Assembly: GCA_964023275.1 (NCBI GenBank)
Contig: OZ029929.1
Span: 11,927,483-11,991,482 of the forward strand
Source of the DNA: Norana najaformis
Lineage: Eukaryota > Annelida > Clitellata > Crassiclitellata > Hormogastridae
Direction of reading: 5' to 3'
Length of the DNA: 64,000 bases
Shown here one piece after another: positions 34,400-45,164 of the stretch. The position numbers were made by a program, and so were the translations under genes. Below the pieces are notes generated by a model that was not told the DNA's origin, searched no databases, and was given only the letters and a program-made list of their open reading frames with translations. Position 1 is the first letter of the stretch; each line of letters starts with the position of its first letter.

Positions 34400-34468
34400 T
34401 TCTAGTATTTTGGTTACGTGCGGTGCTGGAGTTCAGCGGCTTAACCTTCAGGCGACTTCGGTCTTCTG
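34400..34468 (+). promoter_or_regulatory. Candidate non-coding first exon of VLIG copy A, with splice donor
   Basis: A block GGAGTTCAGCGGCTTA..CTTCAGGCGACTT..G..CTTCTG is followed by GTGAGT (donor at 34469) and conserved in unit B, where the donor is GTAAGT (52255). The VLIG coding exon has an acceptor-like CATTACTTTTAG ending at 38441, 13 nt before its ATG. An intron of about 4 kb in the 5' UTR is therefore inferred. A large single coding exon with upstream non-coding exon(s) is also the layout known for vertebrate VLIG genes. Confidence 0.45.
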
Positions 34469-34479
34469 GTGAGTGTGAA

Positions 34480-34535
34480 TCGTCCGGTTGATGCCTTGTG
34501 CATTAGACATCGGCGTGTTAAAAGTTAATAATTAC
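34480..34535 (+). mobile_element. Short LINE 3' tail, (ATT)n family
   Basis: CGGTTGATGCCTTGTGCATTAGACATCGGCG then AAGTTAATAATTAC. The counterpart is at 52268-52325 in unit B, so it was inserted before the duplication. Confidence 0.6.
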
Positions 34536-34667
34536 TAAATGCTGTCCGTGTATCGAAGCACTATTTCATCAGATATCGTATCCCATTAAAGCGTGTTGTC
34601 AAGAGCAGAGGAAACATGTCTGTGTAAGGCCTATGAACATTTGCGATGGGCTAGTGGGATTGGATCA

Positions 34668-34745
34668 CGCCTGTGAATAAGCTGGTCCCAGTGACGTGGC
34701 TTTCGGTAGGCGCTGTAGATATCTCGGAATTACGATTACGATTGG
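34668..34745 (+). mobile_element. Short LINE 3' tail, (ACGATT) family, shared by both units
   Basis: GCCTGTGAATAAGCTGGTCCC, GGCGCTGTAGATATCTCGG, ATTACGATTACGATT. It is matched at 52456-52535, so it predates the duplication. Confidence 0.7.
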
Positions 34746-35049
34746 ACTGCTCACGTGAGATAAGCGTAAGCGAAACGTTACGAGCCAGGTTCAATGTCCA
34801 TTTTACGCATGTGGAATTTGAGTACTGCGTCTGCTGCATCGGGCGTCGTCGTTCCTCATCCTCGATCTCTGTTTGGGTACAGGAACCCCGAGTGGCGACT
34901 CTTTCACTTATCTGAGCGCTAGGCACAGTTTTCTTACAATCAACTTTCTGTTCTTAATGACTTTAATTGTAATTGTAAAGTTAGATTTACAGAGCTCCAC
35001 TTAGAGGATAAAGTCATCAGGGACTTTAACAGCAATTAGCCTAGCGAAA

Positions 35050-35142
35050 TAAGCGCTTTTGGGTGAATAAGCCTGTGAATAAGCTGGTTCCCGTGACTTA
35101 GCTTTCGTGGGGCGCTTTAGAAATCTCAAGATTACGATTAAA
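35050..35142 (+). mobile_element. Short LINE 3' tail, (ACGATT) family, unit A only
   Basis: GTGAATAAGCTGGTTCCCGT, GACTTAGCTTTCGTGGGGCG, TCAAGATTACGATTA interrupts a sequence that is continuous in unit B near 52865 (TTTTGGGAGGTACC..GCTATATTAAATGTG). Confidence 0.75.
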
Positions 35143-35759
35143 AGTCGCTATATTAAATGTGTCGAAATAACTAACTAACTAATGTAGGTTCAAAGCCATC
35201 TTACAGTCATTAAAAAATATTTCAAAAATTATTTCGAAGTTACTAACATATGGACTGTTGTTTATGGTGGGCTTATGGGCATGGGCTGCCCAACAACTAG
35301 TCTAGCTTGCGGTGAACGCCAGAAGCCCATTTACATACATCTACCAACACATGAACACTATGGGCATTTTGGGAGGCAATATTGGCGCGAGTTATCTGTC
35401 TATGAGTGCAGACTATATAAAACTACACAAGCTCAATGTCAGAAGTCCACCTGCAACATTTACCAAAATGTCGGTTCTATCTTTATTTTAGGCATGGGTT
35501 GCCCAAATTGTTCCACACACGCTGAATGTAAAAGCCCAAGTAGGTAACAGTGCTGGAGCCATATCTAGCTCACATGTAAGAGCGAGTCATATTTTGACGA
35601 TATTTTTTATTTTTTCGCAGCTCTAACATTTTCCTTATAAAGAGCTCTGTTAAAAGGCCCCAAAAATGCGCTTACGAAATGTCATGATACCTAAATAAAC
35701 ACATTTAGCTGCAACATATATCTGTTACTAAAACGTTTGCCCCCTTCATTTATGGGCGA

Positions 35760-36600
35760 AACTCGCTGTTAAGGGGCATTGGACGAAGGAAGAGCCAACC
35801 TTCTGTTATCTTGAATTGGAATCGAACCTTTGTCGGAAGAAGCGACCAATCTTACCCGCATTTCTTCCTCACCATAGTATGGAAAAATCCTACTGCTTAA
35901 TACAGCCTTACGACGTAAGGGTGGTAAGTCTCACGTTTGCAGTTCCCTTCGAGAGTTTACCAGATGGCACTTCAGCTTCCAAAGCTGAAGTGGTGTCCGG
36001 CGTTTCCGAGCAAGAAACCGTCGTTCCTGAGGGCAGACGATGATTCTTCTTGGTCCCCGCAACATAATTGAAATCTGATTCTAAAACGTCTTCCCAACCT
36101 GGCACCACAAAATGCCCTGAGAAACATTCCATCAGTCGTTCTTCCAGGGAAGACTAGCGCCCCGAAAGTTTATATTCTAAACGAGAGTGACTTTCCTTTA
36201 ATTCCTCTAAATGAGTTTCAATGCCTTTTATCTGTTCTTGTAGCTCAATCTTGCGCTCTATGAATTTCCTTTCTAAATAAATGTGACTTTCTGTTAATTG
36301 TTCTTGTAACTCACTCTGGCGCTTTACAAATTTCCTTTCTAAGGGAGCTTCACTTTTCACTAGCATCGCCTTCGAGTCAGTTATCTCTTTGAACATGGGT
36401 ATTACCTCTCTGCCCAGATGGTTCCACAAGCGCTGAACATAAAAGCTTAAATAGGTGACAATGCTGGAGCGATATTAAGCCCACGTGTGCATGTTGGCAG
36501 AGAAAGATCACTAGTGTAATTGATACATTATCAGGTGACAGCGAGCGATACTTTCCCTTAGGATTTCGTCGTTTAGCGAACATGTGGCCATACCATCAGC
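35760..36600 (-). repeat. Locus-specific repeat with coiled-coil-coding frame, copy 1
   Basis: The minus strand holds a 91-codon frame (36154-36429, MWNHLGREVIPMFKEITDSK ... ERKFIERKIELQEQ ... YKLSGR) with clear heptad character. A TAG follows, and then the same frame continues SSLEERLMECFSGHFVVPGW for 80 more codons. The block ends with a tRNA-like B box (GGTTCGATTCCAATTC, minus) near 35820. Related copies lie at 37000-37700 (unit A) and 53830-54580 (unit B). The TAG is conserved in unit B. It may be a fossil gag-like or SINE-associated sequence. Confidence 0.45.
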
Positions 36601-36999
36601 GAATTCACTTCACGTCATAGTTCTATGAGAGTGAGGGATTTTAGAACGCAGCTTATTCCACTGCCAGACTTTGGAGGGCCAGTTAATGTGTGTGGCATAA
36701 GCTGCGAGTCATTCATGACCTCGCTTCAATTCTTTTGCCTTATTGTAATAAGGCAATAGAATCGTGGACTCGTGGACTGTGAACGCGGCTTCAGCTGTAA
36801 AGCGTGAACTCGGTCTTTTTGTGGAGTTTTACAGTTTGTAACTCTTTGAGACAGCCAGCGATGACGATTTTCAGGCAAGCGAGCATATTTTGACGAAAAA
36901 ATGATTTTTCAGTTTTTCGCAATTCTGACATTTTCCGTATAAAGAGCTCTCTTAGGCTGTAAACTGCACTTACGACGTGTCAACTGCAACAATCATCAG

Positions 37000-37700
37000 G
37001 CACTAAGACGTTGAGGGGCATTGGACGAAGGAAGAGCCAACCTTCTTTTGTCTTGAATTGGAATCGAACCCTGGTCGAAGAAGCGACCAATCTTATCCGT
37101 AATCCTCCCTCATAAAAGTATGGAGGAATCCTACTTCTCAATCTAGCATTACAATGCACTTAAGTAAGTAAGTCCTACGTTTGCAGTTCTCTTCGAGTGT
37201 TTACCAGATGGCACTTCAGCTTCCAAAGCTGCAGTGGTGCCCGCCGTTTCCGAGCAGGAAACCGTCGTCCCTGAGGGCAGACGAGGATTCTTCTTGGCCC
37301 CCGGTAAAAAGCTTGAAATCTGGTTCTAAAACGTTTTCCTCCCAAAACTGGCGCCACAAAATGCCCTGAGAAACACTCCATCAGTCGTTCTTCCTAGAAA
37401 GACTGATGCTCCCAAAGTTTATAGTGTAAATGTGTGACTTTCCTTCAATTCCTCTAAACGAGTTTGACTTGCTATTAACTGTTCTTGTAACTCAATCTGG
37501 CGCTTTACGAATTTCTTTTCTAAGTGATCATAACTTTTCATTAGCATCGTCAATGAATCAGTTATCTCTTATGATATGGGCATTTCCTCTGTGCCCTTAT
37601 CTGAATCTAAGTCGTGGGGGACGTAGGCAGCCCTCTGCCATCTTTACTACAATTGCAGAGTCAAAAACACAGTCCATAGTATCTAATTATTATTAAACCA
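37000..37700 (-). repeat. Locus-specific repeat with coiled-coil-coding remnant, copy 2
   Basis: Shares CATTGGACGAAGGAAGAGCC, CAGATGGCACTTCAGCTTCC and CATCAGTCGTTCTTCC with copy 1 in the same orientation. Frames are more broken. Unit A thus holds two copies and unit B one (53830-54580). Confidence 0.6.
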
Positions 37701-38428
37701 ATGAATTCAATTAAATTTATATCGTCAACTTGACGCACTTCGAGAGCAATAATGTTTTATTTAAAATTATTATTATCTCTAAAATTTCTTTAGAATAGTC
37801 AGATTCGGAGCTTTCCGATTGTTTTGCAGCTGAAGAAACCTTTTGCAACAGGAATTAAATCAACTTCCTTGCCCCAAAACTTTCAGAAGGGTTTTCAGCA
37901 GCGGCCTTCCGTAAGAAGGGGATGATGCCGATACATCCCAGCGGTAGTCTCGACTGAGCGGATTGGCCGACGACTACCAGAACTGGATTCGACGAAACCA
38001 AGACGAGCCTCGAAGCGTTTGAAAAATTTTTCGGAAGACATAAGTTCCAAAATTTAAATTTCGTAGCTTCTAAGTAACCTCCAATCGAAAATATATCGCC
38101 ATAACTAATTCTTTTAAGTTTCGAACATTTATATAGCGCACGTGTTCGCAATCAGGCAGTAATCGAGTTAAGCACTGTCGGTTATCGATGGAACATTACG
38201 GAACGCACGAAATTCGATGCGATCACCCATAAAATACTCTTAAACTATGATATCGTATCAAATATCTATCGAACATTATTTGATATCGCAAAAATTCTTG
38301 AAATCAGCGAATCCTTGCAACTACATTGCTCTGTCAACGCCTATCATTAGGATTACTGTCACCCAACAGCTGCTGTATCAGGAGGAAGCCTTTACCTACC
38401 GCCACCCTGAAATAATTTTTAAATCGCT

Positions 38429-38441
38429 TCATTACTTTTAG
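38429..38441 (+). promoter_or_regulatory. Splice acceptor before VLIG copy A start
   Basis: A pyrimidine-rich TCATTACTTTTAG ends 13 nt before the ATG at 38455. The same TTACTTTTTAG arrangement precedes the second ATG of copy B (AG at 55458-55459, ATG at 55473), which argues that the downstream ATG is the ancestral start. Confidence 0.5.
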
Positions 38442-38454
38442 ATAATATTACGCA

Positions 38455-41400
38455 ATGGCTGATAGTGGAACTGCGGGTCGAGATAAAATACTTGATGAAT
38501 TAAAATTGAAGAACTACTATCCTCGCAAACTCAGTTACCATGAAGCAATAACGATACGAGCAAACGATAATCAATATGGATTGATGATCATCAATAGGCT
38601 TCTGCGATTTGATCATTCGGCTTTGAATTTGATTACCACGGAAATCAATGAAAGGAACAATGTCAAAGATCCCACCGTACGTGATAAACCAACTCAAAGC
38701 GGTGGAGAACATTTCGTAAAACGGTTTTCCCTCCGCAAAAGAAAAAAGGGAAATTCGAGGCAAATACATCCAATGGACATGCTGCTGGTTCTTCTAATCT
38801 GCTGTGATGATTGCCTTAGACATTTATTGGTACAGAGACTCATCGCAGCTAAATTAAGTGTCCCGGTGTTTCTTCCAGATGTTATAGATGATTCAACAAC
38901 AAGAAAAATCTGGCTTTTGAAAGACATAGCTTTGGAGTCGTCAGGTATAAGAGATAGGCCTACTTCAGAAACGAATCAGGCTGTGGTTGATGCTTCCGAT
39001 GTTACGGTTTCTTTCATTCGCGCTGGAGACCTTCACAGATCCAAGTCAAAACTTCTGTGTGAAATTCTAAACGAAACCGCCCACAGCACATTCTATCACA
39101 GAGATTGCCCTAACAGTTCTGCCAGACGAAATCTGACAAACGGATCCATCGAGGCTGCATGGTATCAGCCTAAGGGACAGTCCGATAACCACTTCAACTG
39201 TAATTCTGCCACAATTTTGAATCTAAGAGGAGATTCGTGTAATTACCCAAAAGAAGTTGAATTTATGTGCAAGTTATCCACGATTGTAGTGATTATGACT
39301 GATTCAACTGATTCGCTAGAGAAATTGTACCAGAATGTTTTGAAAAAAGTTATTTTGTCAAATACTAAATTACTTCTTGCATTTGTCTCAACAAAACCAG
39401 CAACTGATGAGGAATTAGACAATTTGGACTCAGTTTTGAAAGAAATCCGATTGTTGGAACACTTGACTGATGTCATTTCCGACTGGACAGAAAATCAACA
39501 AATGAATTCATACGAGTGGAAGATGAGTATCACGAAAGCAATTAAAGATTGTGTGAAAGAAATAGGACCAAAGAAATGGCCAACGATGGAAGAGGTTATT
39601 AAAAAATCAAAATTGTTCGAAATTGCTTCTCATGATGACGAATACCAGTTTGAAAATCGAAGGCAAGACGCTAAGGATTTAGTAAGTGACATCACTCGCG
39701 AATCTTATCGTTTGAAAAGGTCGCAATTGCCAATGGAGGAACTGTGGCATAGGATTTCAAAACTGGAAAAAGAAAAGCGACGGAAAGTCACAGCAGAGGA
39801 CGAGCCCATAGAAAGATTTATTGAAAAGAATGCCAGGGAAATCACAGACTTAAGAAAGCGTCAATTTGAAAAAATTGATACACTGAGTCGAGCATTTTGG
39901 AAATTCTGTGAGTTATTTGCCACTATTACCGAGGAAAAACATTTAATGTTTTATATCAATCAGATCAAACTGAATATTGAAATCGACCGTGGACAGAATG
40001 CCGAAATGCACAAGTCCTCAGGTCTAGTACTTAAGATAGAAACTATTTTACGCGAGGTTGGACAGATGTATGAGGCTACAAAAACAAAGGAAAACGTGAG
40101 AAATTCAGATGACACAGTCAAAAAGTTTCCAAATAGCGCAGCTAGGCTATTGCTAATGGGACAATCATTCGAGATATTGGATGGCGATGCTGGAAATGTT
40201 CCTCTTATTTGGTTAGAAGCAATTTTTGATGAAATAAAAAAACAGACGAAAGTTGATGTGAAAGTGTTTGTGCTGTCGGTTATCGGGCTACAAAGCTCCG
40301 GAAAGTCAACTCTGCTGAATGCTCTTTTTGGGCTGGATTTTCCAACGAGTGCCGGACGATGTACGAGAGGAATACATTGCCACTTGATACCCATGGATGA
40401 GACAACGCTAGGGATTAATTTTGATTACTTGATGGTTTTGGATGCAGAAGGATTCAGAGCACCTGAATTTTCAGGCAATTCTACTATTCGAGACAACGAA
40501 ATGGCAACACTTATTGTTGGCATGTCGGATTTAACAATTATTAGCGTAGAAGGAGAGACACTTTCCGAAATGGAAGACATTCTTCAGATCGTTGTTTACG
40601 CCTTACTTCGTATAAAACAAACAAAGCACGACGTAAAATTTATGCCAAGCTGTATGTTTGTCCACAAGAATGTATCGGCTCCTGATGCCAAGAGAAAGAT
40701 TGAAAAAGGGAGAAAATATCAGTTGCGTTTCCTAGACAAAATGGTGAAGGCAGCTGCACAACGAGAAGGATACAAAAGCGTAACTTCGTTTAAAGATGTT
40801 ATCACCTTTGATGAAAACTCAGATGTGTGGTATTTACCTGATTTGTGGCTAGGTGCTCCTCCATCTGCCACCTTCAATCCTGATTATATCAAAAGAGTTG
40901 CTGAAATCAGAGAGACTTTCATGGACAATATGAAGAAAAGACCTCCAAAATTAACTGTTTCGCAGTTATTTTTTCGTATTTCAGACGTATGGAATGCAAT
41001 TCTCATGGAGAATTCCATTTTTAACTTTCGATGCACAAGGGAAGTGTTAGCTCATGCATCTCTGAATAAGAAAATACAAGAAATCGAGTGGAAAATGCGC
41101 ACTCAGTGCCTCCAAGAACAGACGAAGATAGCTAACAAAATTATGTCTTGTGAAACGCTGGAAGATCTTGAAAAAGTCAAGAATAACTATCATGAAGAAA
41201 TGAAAACTTCTCAAGAAAACAGTGAAAGAGAGGCACTGAGAACACTGACTGAAATTCTCAATGAGATTGAGTTTAAAGAAATTCGTGAAAAGTTTAAGAA
41301 GAATTATGAAAAAAGTATTAAAAATTGGGCAAAAGCACAAACATATGATGCTTTGCAAGCACTTGAAAGGACGATCGACACTAAAAGAAAGAACATTGAA

Positions 41401-42372
41401 AATTGTCAAGGAATTCTAATAAAATTTCAACATATACAACACAAAATTGTAGAAGACTTTAACAAACAATTCAATGACGGAATAAGTCCAAGCGACGAGG
41501 AAATTGAGGCTTTTGTTGAACGCAAATGGAAGGAACAATTTTATGATGAAATACAGATGTATCAAAATGCACAATTACGTGGCAAGGAAAATGTTGCCAA
41601 AGCACTAGATTCAGAATTACGTAAACTATGCAAACATAATAACGCGAGTGAAATTAGTCTTGACGAAGCACTGAAAAATTACCCAATGAATTCTGAAATG
41701 TCTTTAGAGGATATAGCAATGCCCCAAGTAACGGATCGAGACATCACGCAAACGGCAATACAGGTACAAAGTACAGGCGTTCATGAAAAATCTCGTACGA
41801 CGGACGCTCAAGACATATGTCGCGAACTCTTTAAAAGATGCGAGTCGTATTTGAACAGCCTTAAAGGACTTGACTTTCAAAAAAGTCACGCCGAAGACAT
41901 ATTGAAGAAAATCGCCGAGTTTTTTGAGATACGAAGTGATGCAAGTTCCAGATATGATTGTAGCCAAAACGGCGTAGGGCCCAATGTCAGAGACGACTCG
42001 AGCTGTGGCAAGCAACATAATGCAGCCAACAAAGAGGTAATGGAAAATGATTTTCAGGCATCAGGGTCAATTTTTAAGAAAGCCTTTATCTTAAAATTTT
42101 CCGCTTTCATCTGTCAATATGCTTTCAACAGGTTAGTTAAGCTGAATCAAGAATTCATTTCAAACACGGATGCATCTGTAACCATGAAAAAACTATACAA
42201 ATCTCAAGCTAAAATGCTACTTAAGAGACAACTCCCTGCTGAACACCGTTTTGCCCGTCATCTTATGGAAAGGGCAAAAGAAACAGTTTTCAGAGGACTG
42301 GGTTCAGCAATCGTGATGAAAGTGTGCGAAGAAGATGACGCATTTACTCGACAGAAAAGATTTCATGGTTAG
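38455..42372 (+). CDS. VLIG-like GTPase, copy A (truncated by frameshift)
   Basis: 1,305 codons in one exon. The start MADSGTAGRDKILDELKLKN leads into LKNYYPRKLSYHEAITI, like the N-terminal region of vertebrate GVIN/URGCP proteins. G domain: P-loop GLQSSGKST at residues 611-619, TRG switch region, DAEG (G3) at 663-666, and the HKN segment of SCMFVHKNVS in place of a classical NKxD, as in the VLIG family. A long charged helical region follows (about 780-1200). Relative to copy B there is one extra base near 42349, after KVCEEDDAFT, so the frame ends 8 codons later and the C-terminal domain is lost. Family background: very large cytosolic or nuclear GTPases of the dynamin-related/GBP-like group, interferon-inducible in vertebrates. 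Function here is unknown. It may be a pseudogene or a shortened protein; an assembly error is possible. Confidence 0.85.
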   Translation: MADSGTAGRDKILDELKLKNYYPRKLSYHEAITIRANDNQYGLMIINRLLRFDHSALNLITTEINERNNVKDPTVRDKPTQSGGEHFVKRFSLRKRKKGNSRQIHPMDMLLVLLICCDDCLRHLLVQRLIAAKLSVPVFLPDVIDDSTTRKIWLLKDIALESSGIRDRPTSETNQAVVDASDVTVSFIRAGDLHRSKSKLLCEILNETAHSTFYHRDCPNSSARRNLTNGSIEAAWYQPKGQSDNHFNCNSATILNLRGDSCNYPKEVEFMCKLSTIVVIMTDSTDSLEKLYQNVLKKVILSNTKLLLAFVSTKPATDEELDNLDSVLKEIRLLEHLTDVISDWTENQQMNSYEWKMSITKAIKDCVKEIGPKKWPTMEEVIKKSKLFEIASHDDEYQFENRRQDAKDLVSDITRESYRLKRSQLPMEELWHRISKLEKEKRRKVTAEDEPIERFIEKNAREITDLRKRQFEKIDTLSRAFWKFCELFATITEEKHLMFYINQIKLNIEIDRGQNAEMHKSSGLVLKIETILREVGQMYEATKTKENVRNSDDTVKKFPNSAARLLLMGQSFEILDGDAGNVPLIWLEAIFDEIKKQTKVDVKVFVLSVIGLQSSGKSTLLNALFGLDFPTSAGRCTRGIHCHLIPMDETTLGINFDYLMVLDAEGFRAPEFSGNSTIRDNEMATLIVGMSDLTIISVEGETLSEMEDILQIVVYALLRIKQTKHDVKFMPSCMFVHKNVSAPDAKRKIEKGRKYQLRFLDKMVKAAAQREGYKSVTSFKDVITFDENSDVWYLPDLWLGAPPSATFNPDYIKRVAEIRETFMDNMKKRPPKLTVSQLFFRISDVWNAILMENSIFNFRCTREVLAHASLNKKIQEIEWKMRTQCLQEQTKIANKIMSCETLEDLEKVKNNYHEEMKTSQENSEREALRTLTEILNEIEFKEIREKFKKNYEKSIKNWAKAQTYDALQALERTIDTKRKNIENCQGILIKFQHIQHKIVEDFNKQFNDGISPSDEEIEAFVERKWKEQFYDEIQMYQNAQLRGKENVAKALDSELRKLCKHNNASEISLDEALKNYPMNSEMSLEDIAMPQVTDRDITQTAIQVQSTGVHEKSRTTDAQDICRELFKRCESYLNSLKGLDFQKSHAEDILKKIAEFFEIRSDASSRYDCSQNGVGPNVRDDSSCGKQHNAANKEVMENDFQASGSIFKKAFILKFSAFICQYAFNRLVKLNQEFISNTDASVTMKKLYKSQAKMLLKRQLPAEHRFARHLMERAKETVFRGLGSAIVMKVCEEDDAFTRQKRFHG

Positions 42373-43373
42373 ACTTCTCACTGATCTCGCTAATTGTGCA
42401 AAACAGGAGGATTATGAGTCGTTTTTTGAAGATTCAGAAAGTTATTCTGAAAAAACAATAAAGAAATACATAACAAATGAACTGAGAATAAACCACTACA
42501 GGAAATCTTCGCAAAAACATAATCCTGGAAACCGTCGAGAGGTTCAAAGTTTTAGTAAAAGAAATCAAAGACGCTGTCTCTTCTTCAGAAGGCAGGATCA
42601 TTGAACACTGGACGCAAGATCTTCAAAGCAAGGTATCTGGTAAAATAGAGTTTAAAATGGCAGAATGTAAAATTCTATTAAAAGAATTTGACGAGAAAAA
42701 AGAAATGAAGACTACTGCAGATCAAATACTGAGAGAAATTGATCAGATATTAGGAGACGAAATTAGCTCAATTGAAAAGCCTGACTTTGATATTTTGAGC
42801 AAGGTGCAATCGACGTTTGGCACAATTGATCCGATCGCTGAGTTAATGGAAAAAATTTCAGGATGCCGTGCGAAATGCCCATTCTGTTCCGCTCCGTGCC
42901 TGGAACAAATAGTTCATGCAGAACTCGAAAAGCACCGCTCGTTGCACTATCCGCTGGGGGTCTGTGGCACAGTCGAAGTTTCTTATGGATTGTTTGGTGG
43001 GAAAGTTGAGCAAGTGATTCCTGGAGCAAGTCAACACAAAAGTAAGCAGTTAGTTCTGGATTCATGTCCCCTTTTAATCCAGACCAAAAAGCGTTTTCGT
43101 TCTCTGAGCAAACAGAAGAAGTTCCTTTGCCGATTATTTCGCAAGGATTCTCGCTGTTATTCCAAATACTTTAAGGAGTTTCCTGATTGGTACATAACGC
43201 CAGCATCAGGTGCAAAGCATACGGCTTTCGACTATTGGAAGTGGTTTAAGGCTCAGTTTGCTGAAAAGTTTGCAGCGAAATATAGGGCTTCATGTCCTGA
43301 AATACAAGATGAATGGAAAAGTATAACTTTGGAGGCAGCAACGGCAAGTTTGAAGGAACAAATCAACATATAA
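42352..43373 (+). pseudogene. Displaced C-terminal part of VLIG copy A
   Basis: After the first frameshift, homology to copy B continues in the next frame (RKDFMVRLLTDLANCAKQED ... SYSEKTIKKYITNELRI). A second extra base near 42496 moves it to the third frame, which is then open to a TAA at 43371. This last part holds CRAKCPFCSAPC with downstream histidines, a Cys/His cluster typical of the VLIG C-terminus, and ends in FDYWKWFKAQFAEKFAAKYR ... KEQINI. The coding signal (homology to B without internal stops in the homologous frame) shows the damage is limited to two single-base insertions, neither in a long homopolymer. Confidence 0.85.
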
Positions 43374-43489
43374 GAGGTTTTTTGATCGTATTTCGAATTC
43401 CCACAAGACAAAATAAGATGACACAATGACTAAGGCATCTGTTCATTATCTAATAACCATATATGAACATCTTAGTATTTAGAGACCGT

Positions 43490-44175
43490 ATTTAAAAGTA
43501 GAAAACTATCACTATTGTTTCATTATTTAGCATCATAGATGGCGTGTTTTATCTTGAGGCCATTACTATCGTTTAACTGCTTAATTACATCATAATGAAC
43601 CTTATAAATATCTTAACGCTCCCACTGCTTTTCTTGATCGATATAATTATTGTTTAAGATTATGTTAAATCTTAACACTAACGTCGTCGCTTTGTTATTT
43701 AACATATTGGAGAACCTTCTAAATATATTGTTTTTTTCGAGAAGATTCTGAATGTGTTGAGTTATCCGACATGTTAAATCATAAAACTATCGTCCTCGCT
43801 TTGCTGTTTGTCATAATGGAGGACCCTCGATTTATTTTGATGTTATCGTTATTGTTTCTTCAATCCATAAATAAGTTTAGGACTGTGGCTAAGGCTGTAA
43901 TGGATTTGGCTAAGGCTGTATCTGACATGATAAATCTTAATACTATAGTCCTTGCTTTACTGTTTTACATGATAACGAAGCGTCTAAACATTATTTTGCT
44001 GCTATCATTATTGTTTTGCAATCGATATAATTATGAATCTGTTTAAGGCTGCATCTGGTTTGTTAAATCTTAAGAATATCGTCATCTCTTTGCTACTTAA
44101 CATGACGAAGAATCTTCTAAATATTTTTGATGCTATCATTATATTAGTTTTTCAGTTCGCGATAAATTTACTTTG
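43490..44175 (+). repeat. Degenerate tandem array of about 130-bp units downstream of VLIG A
   Basis: About five units share CATGTTAAATCTTAA, ATCGTCATCGCTTTGCTA, ATGATGGAGAACCTTCTAAA, TATTTTGATGCTATCATTAT and TGTTTTGCAATCGATATAAT. A matching array follows VLIG B at 60540-61220. The short open frames in it (for example 43771-44046) come from the repeat. Confidence 0.8.
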
Positions 44176-44477
44176 ACTCAATTGTTTCTGCCATCAAGCG
44201 TAGGAATTTGGTACCGGCATAATTGTGAAATTAACGGCAAGGCCTGCGATGCTTTGGCCCCTTGCGCATGACCTTGTGCTTCGTATGTTTCTGAAAGAAG
44301 TGCCGAAGAACAAAAATGAGAACCTTTTTTATGTTACGCTATGATCCATAGAAGCTTTTATAGCTTATGTTTACTAAGGGATCATTTCTACACTGGGTAA
44401 TATAAACAAATACATTTACTATTACCTAATTTGTGCCCATGAGCGCTTTAGCCGCCCTAATGTTGTAAGAGCGAGAT

Positions 44478-44750
44478 GTGCCAAAGTTTCAGCACGAATG
44501 GGACCACACAGACGCATACAAACACACAGGTAAGCATACAACACGCACAGAGACTCAGACACATACAAACGCGAGCAAACAGACATATAGAGACACACGA
44601 ACAGACTTAGACACACAGACAAACTCAGATACATGCAGACGCACACAGACACACAAATACAGACAGATACAAATAAATGCAGACAGGCTCAGACACACAG
44701 ACGCTAAAGACAAACAGTGACACCCACAGACACACACCAACACATACCAA
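44478..44750 (+). repeat. CACAGA-rich degenerate satellite, unit A
   Basis: An imperfect ACACAGA/ACAGACAC repeat of about 270 bp. It gives spurious Thr/His- or Cys/Val-rich open frames on both strands. The unit B counterpart is 62155-62560. Confidence 0.85.
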
Positions 44751-45164
44751 CTTTCTTCTTACTGTTACAAGCAGCTGTGCTTTAACGATCGTGGACGTCA
44801 TTCAACCAAGACAGAAATGAAATGAGTTGTGATGAATGGAGACAATCTATGCTGAGAACATCAATCAATCGGAGTTCGCTTCAGTAGTTAAAGTGTGCAT
44901 GACGTCAAATCAATTTTAGTCAGAAACGCAGGCAGAGTCCGCGATCTTCATGTATCAGGAAACACAGATATGCAGCTGTGCATCTTAATTTCCGCATAAA
45001 CAATGGTTCCTTCACGAGGTCCATATCTACAGTAGAATTCAGACTAAGTGTTTATATCTAGTACACGGAATAATCGGTCAATCAAAGAACACTTTATTCG
45101 CTACGGTGACTGCCTGCGGTAAGGCAAATGCTATGAGCGGCTGGTTGACCTACAGTATTTATGC

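Noticed and set aside
34205-34405. Plus-strand frame of 66 codons upstream of VLIG A
   Set aside because: The corresponding sequence in unit B has stops and indels, so it is not conserved as protein.
44422-44743. Cys/Val/Leu-rich and Thr/His-rich frames on both strands (also 62103-62351)
   Set aside because: Translation of the CACAGA satellite; no stop-codon pressure in any frame because of the repeat.
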